Origin: Parasponia andersonii
Lineage: Eukaryota > Streptophyta > Magnoliopsida > Rosales > Cannabaceae
Assembly (NCBI GenBank): GCA_002914805.1
Contig: JXTB01000129.1
Span: 606,763-670,762 of the forward strand
Reading direction: 5' to 3'
Length of the DNA: 64,000 nucleotides
Of this stretch, positions 46,095 to 59,227 are shown one piece after another. Below the pieces are notes generated by a model that saw nothing but the letters and a program-made list of their open reading frames with translations, did not search any database and was not told the origin of the DNA. Both the position numbers and the translations under genes were made by a program. Within the stretch, counting starts at the first letter, position 1. Every line of letters starts with the position of its first letter.

Positions 46095-48780
46095 TCATTT
46101 GTCCATCCAGATCACACATCTGAGGCAATTCCCTTCAATGAGTAGATCAAATGCTTTGTTGATGTCTTCAAACTTGACCTCGTGTGTCACGAACTCATCC
46201 AGCTGAAGTTCCTGTTATCAAAAGAATTACCAAAAAAATAATAAATTAATAAGAGCTTACAGAAGAAGGCAATGTTTGCAAGTCCCTTCTAATAAACGGC
46301 AAGTCAAATATAGTGCATGCAACATTATTCATAATACCATTCTCCAAAACAGAAACCTACACAGCCAACAGAAGTACATACTACAAAAATAAACGGGTCA
46401 AGTGATTGCTGTAGAAGCAAGTTAAACGTCATAAAATACAGGTCTACTAATTAAAGTTGGTCGATAGCTGCTATATCACCTTGTCCGTATATCGTTTGAG
46501 GAGGATAGGGATATCAGATTTAGGTTTGAGGCCACCAAATAAGGATCCCAATAAGCTTTTCCCACTATGTAGGATGTCATGCGAGGGAAGTGTCACCTGA
46601 GACCCTGGCTTGTCCACACCTAACACAATCGTCTTTCCCCAACCCTGGAGTTCAAGAGAGAGGACATGAAAGCAACAAAAATCAGAAAGCCGAATCTAGA
46701 GAATTTCCATGATACAAGGAAAGTCCTTGACAAAGCAATTTATATGTCATCTAGTGAAAGATGTTCAAGGGAAGTTATTTGAGTTCTTTTGCGGGTGATA
46801 TATGTTTGTCTTCCAAAGTAAGAGAGATACCTTTCGGCAGCTAGCATATGCTTCTTGTACCAAGGGTGCACGTCCAACGCACTCAAAACAATAGTCAGCC
46901 CCTCCACCAGTCATGTCATTGATCACCTGCTTGTAAGAAAGCAAGAACAAACTGTATCAGAGTTACAAATTACAAGAACCAACTCTATTATCCTTCCATA
47001 GAAATGGTTTTTGAGCTCAAGCGTGAATTGAAGTAAAATGGTCAAAACTAAAAAGTTGAATCTTTAATAACTTTAGTGCAGAGTTTAAGGGAAGACCTGG
47101 CTCACGGATTTCTCCCCAGAGTCTGCTCCATTGACAAAGTCTGTGACTCCAAACTTCTTTCCTGTTCAAAATAATGGGGAGCATAAAGCAACCATCTAGA
47201 TCATGGTAAATTAAACTCTTAATGTGGTAATGAGATCAGATTCTTAGAATTTCTTATATTTTCATCAACTGTTTCCTTGGCTTGACTTTGCATTAATCAG
47301 TTCATATGCCGTTAGTTAAGAAGGGAACTATCTGCCCTGCTTCATGTAGATAAATATGTCCAACCAAAGCTATGTACTTGCTATTAAAATCAAAAATCAA
47401 GTGCTCCAGAGAAAACCAACTAACCAATTTCAAATTTATCAGGGTTCACGTCAACACCTATAATTCTGGTAGCTCCACATAGTCTTGCTCCCTCTGCAAC
47501 CTAGAAATCCAGCCAATGGTCATTAGCTTCTCCAATAGCCTATCACAAACGAGACGACCAAGGACGAGGAAAACAAAAGATAATAAAAGTTGTGCAAAAT
47601 TCATACAGCTAACCCAATTGAACCCAGTCCAAATATTGCAACACTAGACCCTGCCTCCACCCCAGCTGATCTCCAAGCAGCACCCACCCCTAGAAACCAA
47701 GATATGGTAAAACATACATCAGTTTTTCCAATCAGGCATAAACTTACGACGCAGCATTATTGCAAACACTTTGTAAGTAGGAAAACAACTGACAAAAAAT
47801 ATTCCTTGAAACTCTTCTTATCTATGGGTACATCTCGTGTTAACAGGTCGTGTTTGTGTCAATCCGTTTGTAAATGTTACGCATACCACACCAAGCATGA
47901 GGAGTGCTACCTGTTGAAACGCCACAACTGAGGAGGCAGCCCCTATTTGGAGGGATCGCAGAGTCAATTTTGGTCAAATGGGCGATATCCACCACGGTAT
48001 ACTCGCTAAAACTGGACACAAATAGAAAATGGTACAAAGGGTCTCCATTGAGGTCTGTGAATCTTGTGGTTTCATATCTAGCCATCCAAGGTGAGACCTT
48101 GAAGGGTAGTTTGGAGCAGAGGTTGCTCTTCTTTGATTGACAATCTACGCATTCTCCACAGTCTGGCAGGAAGGTCGGGATAACAGTATCGCCTTCGACT
48201 ACTTCATTTACACCCTCTCCTACACTCTCCACAACCCTACAATTTGGTTCAATTGCCTCAGTTAATGAATGAATATAGTCAACGCTAAAGTCAGCAAAGT
48301 TATTTTGGGTCATCGTTGACTTACCCTATAGCTTCGTGACCAAGAATTCTCGGAAAAATTCCAGGAAATACCTTCGGGCACAAGCATCATTTTAAGTTCA
48401 AATATGATATAATGAATGAAATCAACAAAGTTATATATAAATATATAAAGAAAACCTTCATTTTCCAGAAAGTGATATCGCTGTAACAAAGAGAGGTACA
48501 GATAATTCGAATCCGAACTTCACGAGGCAGCGGCGGTGCCACAAAGACCTCCTCGATCACTAGTGGCTCACCTGGCTCTCGACTAACAGCGGCTACAAAT
48601 TTAAACGCATACATAAAAAAAAAAAACAACACAAAGAAAGTTATCAGATTCATACTCTTCTATTATTATTTATTTAGAGAAAAAAAAAAAAAAAAGCACT
48701 CAAGTGGGGTTGAACTTCTACTGCGTACCTTTGCATCGAATGGGCCTCCCTCTAGTTTGGCTTGATAACTTCTCTTCCAT
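46095..48780 (-). CDS. Alcohol dehydrogenase-like protein (zinc MDR, class III-related plant ADH-like)
   Basis: Ten exons on the minus strand: 48780-48729, 48592-48456, 48372-48326, 48236-47911, 47689-47607, 47500-47425, 47161-47097, 46926-46831, 46644-46480 and 46211-46095; 387 residues, all introns GT-AG. Zinc-dependent medium-chain dehydrogenases oxidise alcohols with NAD+; the plant ADH-like group has poorly known substrates. Catalytic zinc ligands Cys49 (ICTSLC), His75 (GHEAIG) and Cys183 (LLSCGVSTG) are present, as are structural zinc ligands Cys105, 108, 111 and 119 ([16 protein letters not shown]). The Rossmann motif GLGSIG, then [14 protein letters not shown] and the ending [25 protein letters not shown] are canonical. 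Its upstream sister is the decayed copy at 37.9-45.3 kb; this one shows no defect. Confidence 0.95.
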
Positions 48781-50312
48781 AGCGCAGAGCAGAAGACAAG
48801 AGTCGCAGTCTATTGCCTTTTTTTTTTTTTTTCCTTCTTTCTAGTCTTTCGGGCTCTCTTCGTCAATTTCTCCGAGACAGAATTGGCAAGGCAATGAAGA
48901 CCTTTTTCCAACCTTTCAATCATTGTTTAACTATTTTTTATGCAATTGATAACTTTGTATACGCACGCGACAGTGACCGTTGACCAAATCACTGTTGTTT
49001 CAAATGCATTAGGTAGTTAGCGCCTATAATTGAGAGGATTCACTTTTCGGTCAGTATCAACTCCTCTCTTTGATCTTTCACTGTAGCATCATTTAGGTCT
49101 TCGTTTTTTCTTTTGTTTTGTTTTTTTTTTTTTTTTTTTTGGAAAAATGATCAACTTCATTAACTCACGTAGGAGTTACAATAACTAATTGGATTATAAA
49201 TAATTTCTTACAACAAGTATCACTAAATCAATAAATCTTCTTAAACTACTACTATAGACTGAGATATGAGTGTATAAAGACCACCAGGATCTAAATTAAT
49301 GTGGAAGATTATCCTTTTAAGATGGAGGATTATTTGGCTATAAACCCAAAAGTAGAAACAGAAAATGAGAAAAATTTATACCAGAAAAAAGAAAAAAAAA
49401 AAAAAAACCTTCCTCTTTAGTAGTGAAGATACCTGCTAAAGAAATAAGCTTAGAAGAATTAGGTATGGGAAGAGATGTTATTGTAGACCGCTGAGGAAAA
49501 AAGATGGAACAAGTGAAAGCTCCTCTTTATAGATATCATCTTTTTAATTAGAGAACAATCGAGTCCTCAATAATAGATTCTGCTAACTTTTGCTGTGAAA
49601 TTATCGTGTAAAGCACATGTCTCCTTTTAAAGGGAATTTGTTGGAAATAAAACAAAATAGCTTGGAAGAGCCCAAGCCAATCTAGCCATAAATGTTTTGA
49701 AAGTTGTGCCGAATAAGTTCTTTGTCATAAATCTTGGATCTGTTCTACTTTAATCGGTGAATTAAAATTTTATTTGAGAACCTTCGCCAATCGAATATTG
49801 CTCATGTATCATATTAAGTGATAGAATTCATATCGTCATCCTTAATAAAATAAACTTTAGAATAAAGACCTATAGTTTTAAGTTATAACAAACACTTAAA
49901 ATAAAATAAAAAAAAAAATTATCTAGAAATCATTTCATAATGTAAAGTTTAGGCGAAATGTGTGATTTATCGCATTTTGGTGAACAACGAAAATATCTCT
50001 TTAAGTTAATAAATTGAGTCAAGTTTCACCCTCCATCTAATTCACCAAAATTTCATGCAAAAAGACAAAATTGCCTCTACATGACAAAAACACCTTATTA
50101 ATTTTTATCTCATTGTTAGGTTACAGGTTTAATTTTTTTTCTCTTACTAAATTCAACATCTACCCAAATATTTTATAAGGACAATTTTGACATTTTCATC
50201 ATTTTTCTTTTTTTTTTTTTATTTTTTAATAGAAGAAAGGCTGACCTATAAAAAGTGTTAATTGGTAGGATGGACACAATCCATTTAGGAACTAAATATA
50301 AATAATTAAATA
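48781..50312. other. Intergenic DNA between the ADH-like gene and the gypsy element
   Basis: ADH-like promoter at the left. A 20-base T tract at 49121-49140 is followed by several hundred bases that could be a retroposed 3' end in minus orientation, but no LINE domain is visible. No gene recognised. Confidence 0.55.
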
Positions 50313-50384
50313 TGTCACGAACCTAAACCCCGAGTCAGTGCCAAAAAAAGAGATTTTTAAGTGGAAGTTCAAAATTTATTTTAA

Positions 50385-50418
<34 letters not shown>

Positions 50419-52447
50419 TTCTCGCAGTTTATGTTCACCATTAAATGTAGACCGTTAATAAAATTTATTAAAATAAACCAAACATCATCATCAGTAGTCT
50501 CACAATCTAGCACACTAATATATATAGACCGAGTCTGTGAAACGGACCCTTAAGTATTTTATTATAAGCCAAGAAAAATAAACAGAAATATCTTACAAAG
50601 TTACTAGTTTCTAACTTGGTAACTAGCTCCTTCCTAAACTACTCATGAATCTCCAAAATCATACCGAGCACTACCTGAGAGGGGAAAAGTAAGGGGTGAG
50701 CATTCATATGCTTAGTAGGAATTCAATTACCTTTTGGATGGGTGCAATTTCTCAAACCTGCATGGTTAGTTCCTTTAAATCTATTTATAAATTCATGGTA
50801 TTCGGAAAAATCACATATTCAAAACCAAAATCAAAACCACATCATTGTTGTACATATCATATATCAACAAGAATATAAGTGAGCTCTTATCTCCTATAAT
50901 ATCTCTATAACAGAGGTACCCAACATTCTGATACTATCCATAAGCGTATCAGCAAAAACCTGCGCAGAGGCCTAGGTCTCTCACTTAGCACTGCAGTAAC
51001 TCGTCGGTGATCTAAAAATACAACGATGCTATTATGGAATTTAAGTGTGTGATCATATGGTATGTACAACATGTGATAGTATACAATAACTATGTATCCA
51101 ATAATCAAATCATGACCATGTATCCAATAATCAAATCATGCTTTAAAATTCAACTTGGCATTATTTTGGAATTTACTATACTTGAGCAGTACACCACTGT
51201 TTTACCCCATAGTCACAATATATAAATATGTATAAAATCTACACAATCCAATCCCAGCATAATCCAACAATTTTCAGCAATTTTATAAACCATTGTAAAA
51301 TCACGATTTTTCATAAATAAGTTTTAATACAACTAAAATCCGAAGTAAATATAAAAGTCAAGTAATCGAATCTCTACCTCGATATTGTAGTAATACTAGG
51401 TTAAACAATCCCCCCCTGGTCACTCAGGTGCTTAAACGGCAATTTTCAGTTCCCGATAAGTCCACTTGAAAAAATAACTTTTCAACTGGAGCTTCAAACA
51501 CAGAAATGGAGATCACCGTTGATTTCAAAGCACCCAAAATACTAAGTTAGGTATATACTTTGTCAAAAAAGGATCTCGGTGCGAGACTATACCGTGGCAC
51601 GTAAAACGGTACAATTTTGTGCCACGAAATTCTAATTTTCGTTTCTCAATGAAACATAGTAATATTTTATCTCAAAATTCAAGTCTCGATCTCACTAAGT
51701 CCAAATTCGAAGTTAAAACTCAGTTTCGAAATCCCTAGTATTAATTAAATCAAAAAATTCGAGAATTACATAAATACCACATTTTAAAAATAATTAGAAA
51801 ATTTTGATTTTTTTCTAATTACTATTTACCACACTTACCGTTATCCTTTTACTTTTACTAATCATAATTATTCATGATTTTTAACTCTCTTTTGACCTCA
51901 TATATTTACCTCGGGTAAATAAATTATTTAACCAAAATAATTATGAAAATATTATTTTTTAAATAGCTGGTAAAAATTGTAAAAACTTACTGGAGATGAA
52001 TTTTGATGAGCAACCACTTGGAACTGGTCGGCGATGACGAGATGAGACTCCACTTGCCGGAGGTGTAAAAAACAGAGGTCGGACAATGCTCCGGTGACCA
52101 GAAAATCTCGCCGGAAGCAGAATTTTTACGGGGTCACTGTGGCTTCGCCTGAGTCGAAAAGAGGCGAGACCAGTAGCGTTGGTTTCATCTTCGAAAGCTC
52201 TTTGACATGAGTTGGCAGATGGACCTAGCAATGGCGGGCTTTGGTAGAAACTATGTTTTATCTCTCAAGCCCTCTTGTGTGAGAATTTGGGTTTCTAAAG
52301 GGGCTTTTAAGCAAAGTTTGGGCCCCGTAACAAATTTATAAAATACTCCAAATATTTTCATTATTTTATTCTGAAAATTACTTATTTACAAGTTTGCCAT
52401 TGGAGGTAAAAAGTCCATTTTGACCCTTAAAAGTTTCAGATTTTACA
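50313..52447 (-). repeat. 3' LTR of the gypsy fossil
   Basis: About 2.1 kb; homologous throughout to the solo LTR at 57041-59227 and in part to the 5' LTR. It holds an AAT microsatellite near 50386-50417. Confidence 0.85.
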
Positions 52448-55400
52448 TCTTTGCCCCCTTAAATGAATTTCGTCCTGAAATTCGAATACAAAGTTCAAAG
52501 CATAACCTCAAGCTGAAAGTTAAACAAATGAGGATATTTTTTGTACATTTCTATCTCAAGCTCCTAAGTAGCTTCGTCTTCTTTATGATGTTATTAGAGA
52601 ACCTTGACAAGCGGTATCTTTCTATTTCGAAGTACTTTAAGCTCTCTTCTCAGTATTCGAATAGGTTATTCCTTATATATTACATCTTCTTGTAATGGCA
52701 CTTCTACATACTGACATACTATTGGTCAGGCACATACTTTCTAAGCATCGAAACCCAAAAAACATTGTGCACTCAGCCCAATTGAGGAGGCAAATCTGAG
52801 CGATAAGCTACTAGCCCAATTCTAGCAGTTATCTCAATGGTCCAATATACCTTGGAGCCAATTTACCTTTTAGTTTGAATCTAGTAATCCCACGCCTTGG
52901 TATAACTTTCAAGAATACTTGATCACCAACTTCGAACTCTATTTCATGCCTCTTTAGATCCGCATAGCTTTTCTAACGACTCTACATAACCTTGAATCTT
53001 TCTAGAATCTTAGAAATTTTTTCAGTAGTCTCTTGTATCAATTTTGGCTCAGGAGTAACACGCTCCTTTATATCAACCTAACACAATGGTGATCTACATA
53101 GTCTTCATATAATACCTCATATGGAGCCATGCCAAAACTGTCTTGGTAGCTATTATTGTAAGCAAATTCCACTAATGACAGGTGATTATTCCAACTTCCA
53201 CTAAAATCTAGAATACAAGAGTGAAGCATGTCCTCTAGAATTTGAATAGTCATCTCAGATTGGCCATCTGTCTGAGGATAATGAGTTGTACTGAGATTTA
53301 ATTCTGTTCCCAAAGCTCTCTATAAAGCTCTCCAAAACTTTGATGTAAACCTTGGCTCTCTGTTAGAAACTATGCCTAATGGCACTCCATGCAATCTAAC
53401 AATATTGTCAATGTAAAGTCAACTAAGCTTGTTGAGCAAAAAATCAGACCTGATTGGTATGAAATGAACAGCTTTCGTTATCCGATCGACAATTACCCAA
53501 ACTGTATCGTCCTTTTTCCGAGTTATTGGCAAACCCATCTCAAAGTCCATTATGATCTTATCATATTTCCACTCTGGTATAGGCAAAGGCTATAGCAGTC
53601 CAGCTTGTCTCTAGTGTTCTGCCTTGACTTGCTGATAAGTCATGTACTTAACCACAAAAGTGGCGACATAATGCTTCATACCTTTCCACCAGTACTGCTT
53701 TTTCAAATTATGGTACATTTTTGTACTATCAGGATGTACCACAAACTTAGACTTATAAGCCTCAGTGAGAATAGTCTCTCTGAGGTGAGGATCATTAGCT
53801 ATAACTAGCTTTCCTTTGAAAAGTACAAATCCTTTTCTGTTTGTACTCCACCCTTCCAATTCCATTTTAGAGTTGATTCCAGATCATTCTCAACTCTTGA
53901 TCTTGCCATTGACTTTGTTATACAGTCTGGAGAAGTGTTAGTATAGCCACAACATTATCGAGATAAACAGCATTGCTAGACTTGAAGTACTACAAATCGT
54001 ACTCACCAATTGCCACTGAGTTCTTCCATTCCTGAAAATTAAATATAGCTATGATACCATGAGGTTTTTAACTCAAGGAATTAGCTACAACATTAGCTTT
54101 TCTAGGATAGTATTGCAGTTCGAAGTCATAATCTTCTATGTATTCAACCCATCTACATTGCCTCAAGTTCAAATAACGTTGAGTGAAAAGGTACTTCAAA
54201 CTCTTGTAATCGGATAACACATCAAACTTTACAACATACAGATAACATCTCCAAATCTTGAGAGCGAAAATCACCGATGCAAGTTCCAGGTCATTAGTAG
54301 GGTAATTTTTCTCGTGTGGCTTTAACTGACGAGAAGTATAGGCCACTACTTTGCCATTCTACATCAAGACATATCCTAAACCAAAATTTGAAGTATCAGT
54401 GTACACAACATAAGGTCCATTACTGTTAGGAATAGTAAGAATAGGTGTTGATATTAATCTCTTCTTTAGTTCCATAAAAGATTCTTCATAATCGTTATCC
54501 TAAGTGAACTTGACATCCTTTCTTGTTAATTTGGTCAAAGGCAAGGCAATTCTCGAGAAATTCTTCACAAAACGACGATAGTTACCTACTAAACCGAGGA
54601 AACTTCTAATCTCAGTTATATTCTTTAGTCTTTCCCACTTTAATATAGATTCAATCTTAGTAGGATCCACTGAAATATCCTCTTGAGAAATCACATGCCT
54701 CAAGAATTTCACTTATGTCATCCAGAATTCACATTTAGATCTCTTGGCATATAATTGATGATCTCTCAAAATTTAAAGTATAGTCCTCAAATATTCAACA
54801 CGCTCTTCTTGACTCTTTGTGTATATCAAGATGTCGTCAATAAAGACAACCACAAATCGATCTAGATAAGGCCTGAAAATTTTGTTCATGAGATCCATGA
54901 AGGCTGTAGGAGTATTAGTCAGAACAAACAGCATAACCAGGAACTCAAAATGACCATAACGAGTCTTGAACGCGGTTTTCAATATATCTTGTCCTCAAAT
55001 CTTCAACTGGTGATAACATGATCTAAGATCAATTTTGGAAAAGAATTTAGATCCACCTAATTGATCGAACAACTCATCAATCCTTGGCAGAATATACTTG
55101 TTCTTTATAGTAAGCTGATTCAGTCATCTGCAGTCAACACAAAGTCTAAACATACCATCAGCTTTCTTGGCAAACAACACAGGTGCATCCCATGGAGAAG
55201 TATTGTTCCTAATGAATCCTTTTGACAAAAGATTATCTAGCTGATTTCTCAACGCAGTCATTTCTGCTCAAACCATGCGGTAAGCTGGAATAGAAACTGG
55301 CTAGGCTCCAAAAATCAAATCAGTACAGAACTCAACCTCCTTGTTAGGTGATAGCCCTGATAAATCCTTCGGAAAAATATCTGGAAACTCGCTAACTACT

Positions 55401-55709
55401 GATACCCAGGGGTGTTGATCGTCAGTCCCTACATCATCACTAATGGTAAACAAATTCCTGTAATATTCAAGTTTCTTCCTTCCATCCATGCATGCTTTCA
55501 AAATAGGACTTGGTCTCAAAGGGTTCAATCAAACTTGATAAACAACAGGATACTATCCTCAAGTAAAAGAGTAACTCTCCTTTTGAAACAATCAATGTTG
55601 GCTCGATATTTGGATAACTAGTCCATACTGAGAATTACATCAAATTGTTGCATAGGCAATACAATTAAATTAACCGATAAATATTTACCATTAATCACAA
55701 TTAGACAAT

Positions 55710-56826
55710 CTTTATCATTAATAATAATAAAAAAATAATTTGAATAATAAAATTCTCACAGTTTTATGATCACCATTAGATGTAGATCGTTAATAAAATT
55801 TATTAAAATAAACTAAACATCATCATCAGTAGTCTCACAATCTAGCACATTAATTATATAGACTGATTCCATAAAACAGACCCTTAAGTATTTTATTACA
55901 AGTCAGGAAAAATAAACAGAAATATCTTACAAAGTTATCAATTTCTAACATGGTAACTAGTTCCTCCCTAAACTACTCCTGAATCTTCAAAATCACACCG
56001 AGCATTACCTAAGAGGAGAAAAGTAAGGGTGAACATTCATATACTCAGTAAGAATTTAATTTCCTTTTGGATAGATGCAATTTCTCAAACTTGTATGGTT
56101 ATTTCCTTTAAATCCATTTATAAATCAAGTTTATAAATTCATGGTATCTAGAAAAATCACATATTCAAAACTACAACCACATCATTGTTGTACCGCACTT
56201 ACTGTTACTCTTTTACTTTTATCAATCGTAATTATTCATGATTTTTAACCTTCTTTTACCTTATATATTTATCTCGGGTAAATAAATCATTTAACCAAAA
56301 TAATTACACAAATAACACTTTTTACAAGTTGGTAAAAACGATAAAAATAGTAAAAATTTATTGGAGATGAATTTTGATGAGCAACCACTTGGAGCTAGTC
56401 GATGACGACGAGACGAGACTCTACTTGTTGAGGGTGTCAAAAACGGAGGTCGGACGATACTCAGGTGGCCAGAAAACCTCGCCCAAAGCAGAATCTTTAA
56501 TGGGTCGTTGTGGGTACGTTCGACGTCAAAACGAGGCGAGACCAATGGCATTGGCTTCGTCTTTGAAAGCTTTTAGACGTGGGTTAGTGTATGGACCCAG
56601 TAATGATGTTGTGTATTAGTGGTGGGTTTCGATAGAAACTATATTTTCTCTCTCTTTTTCTCTCTCTCAAGCTCTCTTGTGTGAGAATTTGGCCTTCTGA
56701 AGGGGTTTTTAAGCAACTTTTGGGCCTTGTAGCAAATATAAAATACTCCAGATATTTTCATTATTTACAAATTTACCATTGGGTGCAAAAAGTCTATTTT
56801 GACCCTTAAAAGTTTTATATTTTACA
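55710..56826 (-). repeat. 5' LTR of the gypsy fossil (shorter than its partner)
   Basis: Shares both outer portions with the 2.1-kb 3' LTR, for example AAACATCATCATCAGTAGTC and CAACCACTTGG, and ends TTTTACA before the AAATA duplication. It is markedly shorter than the other LTR. Confidence 0.8.
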
Positions 56827-57040
56827 AAATAAAAGTTATGTTGATGTCGTCATATTTACCAACTTAAACCAAAGTTCATACCCATACTAACTTTTGTGAT
56901 CACAACCGGAATTCAATTAGATAATGAATATGGATTTGTCTTTTTTCTAAAAAAGAAAAAAGAAAAAAATATATAGATAATTTATGATGGAAGAGTACTA
57001 AATTCACTCTTTTATTACTCTCTTATTTGACTACTAGATA

Positions 57041-59227
57041 TGTCACAACGCAAATCCAAACTAGTGGTAGAAAGAAAATTTCATAAGTGGAAATTCGAAA
57101 GTTATTTTTTTGAAAAGTTTATAAAATAATTTTAATAATAAAATTCCAACAATTTTGTGATCACCATTAGACGTAGATTATTAATTAAATCTATTAAAAT
57201 AAACCAAATATCATCATCAGTAGTCTCATAATCTAGCACATTAATTATACAGACAGTCCGTAAAATAGGCTCATTAGTATTTAATACAAACTAAGATAAA
57301 TAACAGAGTTATTTTACATAGTTACAAATTTTTAGTACGGTAACCAACTCCTTACTCTTCTGCTACTGAGTTTCTAAAGTCACATCAAGTACTGCTTGAG
57401 ATGAGAAAAGCAAGGGGTGAGTATCTACATACTCAGTATGAATTCAATTATCTTTTTGGATTGATGTAATTTATCAAACTTGCGTGGTTAGTTCCTTTAA
57501 ATCCATTTATAAATTATTGGTATCCAGAATCACATATTCAAAACTAAATCCAAAATCATATTATTGTACATATTATACATTAATAAGAATATAAATGAGC
57601 TATCATCCTCCCATCACGACCATGTAATACCTCTATAGCAGAAGTACCCAGTATCCTGACACTGCCGATAAGTATATCAGTAAAAACCTATATAAGGACT
57701 TAGGTCTCTCACCTAGTGCTGCAATAACTCACCAGCGATCTAAAAATACTGCGATGCTATAATGGAACTCAAGTATGTAATCCTATGGTATATACAACAT
57801 GTAATAGTATACAATAATCATGCATCCAATAATCAAATCATACATTAAAATTAAACTTGGTATTATTCTGAGATTTACTATACATGGACAACACACCGCT
57901 GTTTTATCCCATAGTCACAATAAAAAAATATGTATAAAATCCACACAGTTTAATCCCAACATAATCTAATAATTTTCAACAATTTCATAAACCATTATAA
58001 AATCACTGTTTCATAAATAAATTTTAATGCAATTAAAATCCAAAATAGATATAAAAGTCAGATAATCGAAACCCTACCTCGATATGGTAGTAATACCAGG
58101 CTAATGACGCTCGAACAATCCCTCATTAGTCACTCAGATGCTTAAACGGCAGTTTCCAATTTTTAGTAAGTCCATTTGAAAAAATGACTTTTTAATTGAA
58201 GCTTCAAATGTAGAAACGAAGGTCACCACTAAATTCATAACACCTAGAAATGCTAGGTTAGATATATACTTTGTAAAAAACGGATCCTAGTGTGGGACCG
58301 TACAGTGGCTCGTAAAACAGTGTAATATTGTGCTACGAAATTCTAATTTTCGTTCCTCAACGAAACATAATGATATTTTATATCAAAATTCATGTCTTGA
58401 CCTCACTGAGTCTAAATTCGACATCATAAATCAGTTTCGAGCTCCCTAGCATTAATTAAGCCCAAAAATTTGAGAATTACATAAATACCACCTTTTGAAA
58501 ATAATTAAAAAAATGTCCTTTTTTCTAATTACTATTTACCGCACTTACCGTTTCTTTTTTTATTTTTATCAACCGTAATTGTTCATGATTTTAACTCTCT
58601 TTTACCTAATGTATTTACCTTATGTAAATAAATCATTTAACTAAAATAATTACGTAAATATTACTTTTTACATAGTTGGTAAAAATAATAAAAATGGTAA
58701 AAAAAACTTATCAGGGAGGAATTTTGATGAGTAACCACTTGAAACTGGTCAGCAATGATGAGACGAGACTCTACTTGTTAGAGTTATCGAAAACAGAGGT
58801 CAGACGGTACTCTGTTGGCCGGAAAACCTTGTGGGAGGTAGAATCTTTGTAGAGTCGTTGCGGTTTCGTCCAATGTCGAAATGAGGCGAGACCAGTGGCA
58901 TTGGCTTCGTCCAATGTCGAAATGAGGCGAGACCAATGGCGTTGGCTTCGTCTTCGAAAGCTCTTCGATGTGAGCCTGGAAATGGCGGTGTGTGGCAGCA
59001 GTGAGCTTCGGTAGAAACTGCATTTTCTTTCTCTTTTTCTCTTTCTCAAGCCTTCTTGTGTGAGAATTTAGGCTTCTGAAGGGGCTTTTAAGCAAAATCG
59101 GGACCTTATAACAAATTAAAAAAATCTCCAGATATTTTTATTATTTTATTCCAAAAATTACTTATTTACAAATTTATCATTAGGTGCATAAAATCTATTT
59201 TGTCCTTTAAAAATTCCAAATTTTACA
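57041..59227 (-). mobile_element. Solo LTR of the same gypsy family
   Basis: A third, full-length copy (2187 bp) of the LTR found in the neighbouring gypsy fossil. It runs from TGTCACAACGC to TTTTACA on the plus strand, with no internal region attached. Flanks read AGATA on the left and AGGTA on the right, compatible with a 5-bp target duplication that has one change. A 41-bp tandem duplication (about 58866-58947) is private to this copy. It most likely arose by LTR-LTR recombination. Confidence 0.8.

Larger units (their letters stand above)
50313..56826 (-). mobile_element. Ty3/gypsy LTR retrotransposon fossil
   Basis: Minus-strand element of 6.5 kb bounded by a 5-bp duplication AAATA (50308-50312 and 56827-56831). 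The 3' LTR is 50313-52447 (TGTCACGAACC on the plus strand to TTTTACA); the 5' LTR is a shorter related copy at about 55710-56826. A purine tract (TTAAGGGGGC type, element strand) precedes the 3' LTR. The interior keeps pol pieces in gypsy order: reverse transcriptase with [11 protein letters not shown] (about 55530-54770), RT/RNase H with [13 protein letters not shown] and [19 protein letters not shown] (about 54710-54070), and integrase (about 53865-53068). Gag is not recognisable. Long LTRs and this pol suggest a chromovirus of the Tekay/Del group. LTRs differ by roughly a tenth by eye, so it is some millions of years old. It is broken many times. Confidence 0.88.

Noticed and set aside
56832-57040. 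Short gap between the gypsy fossil and the solo LTR as part of a nested element
   Set aside because: Both elements have their own candidate target duplications, so the gap is host DNA.
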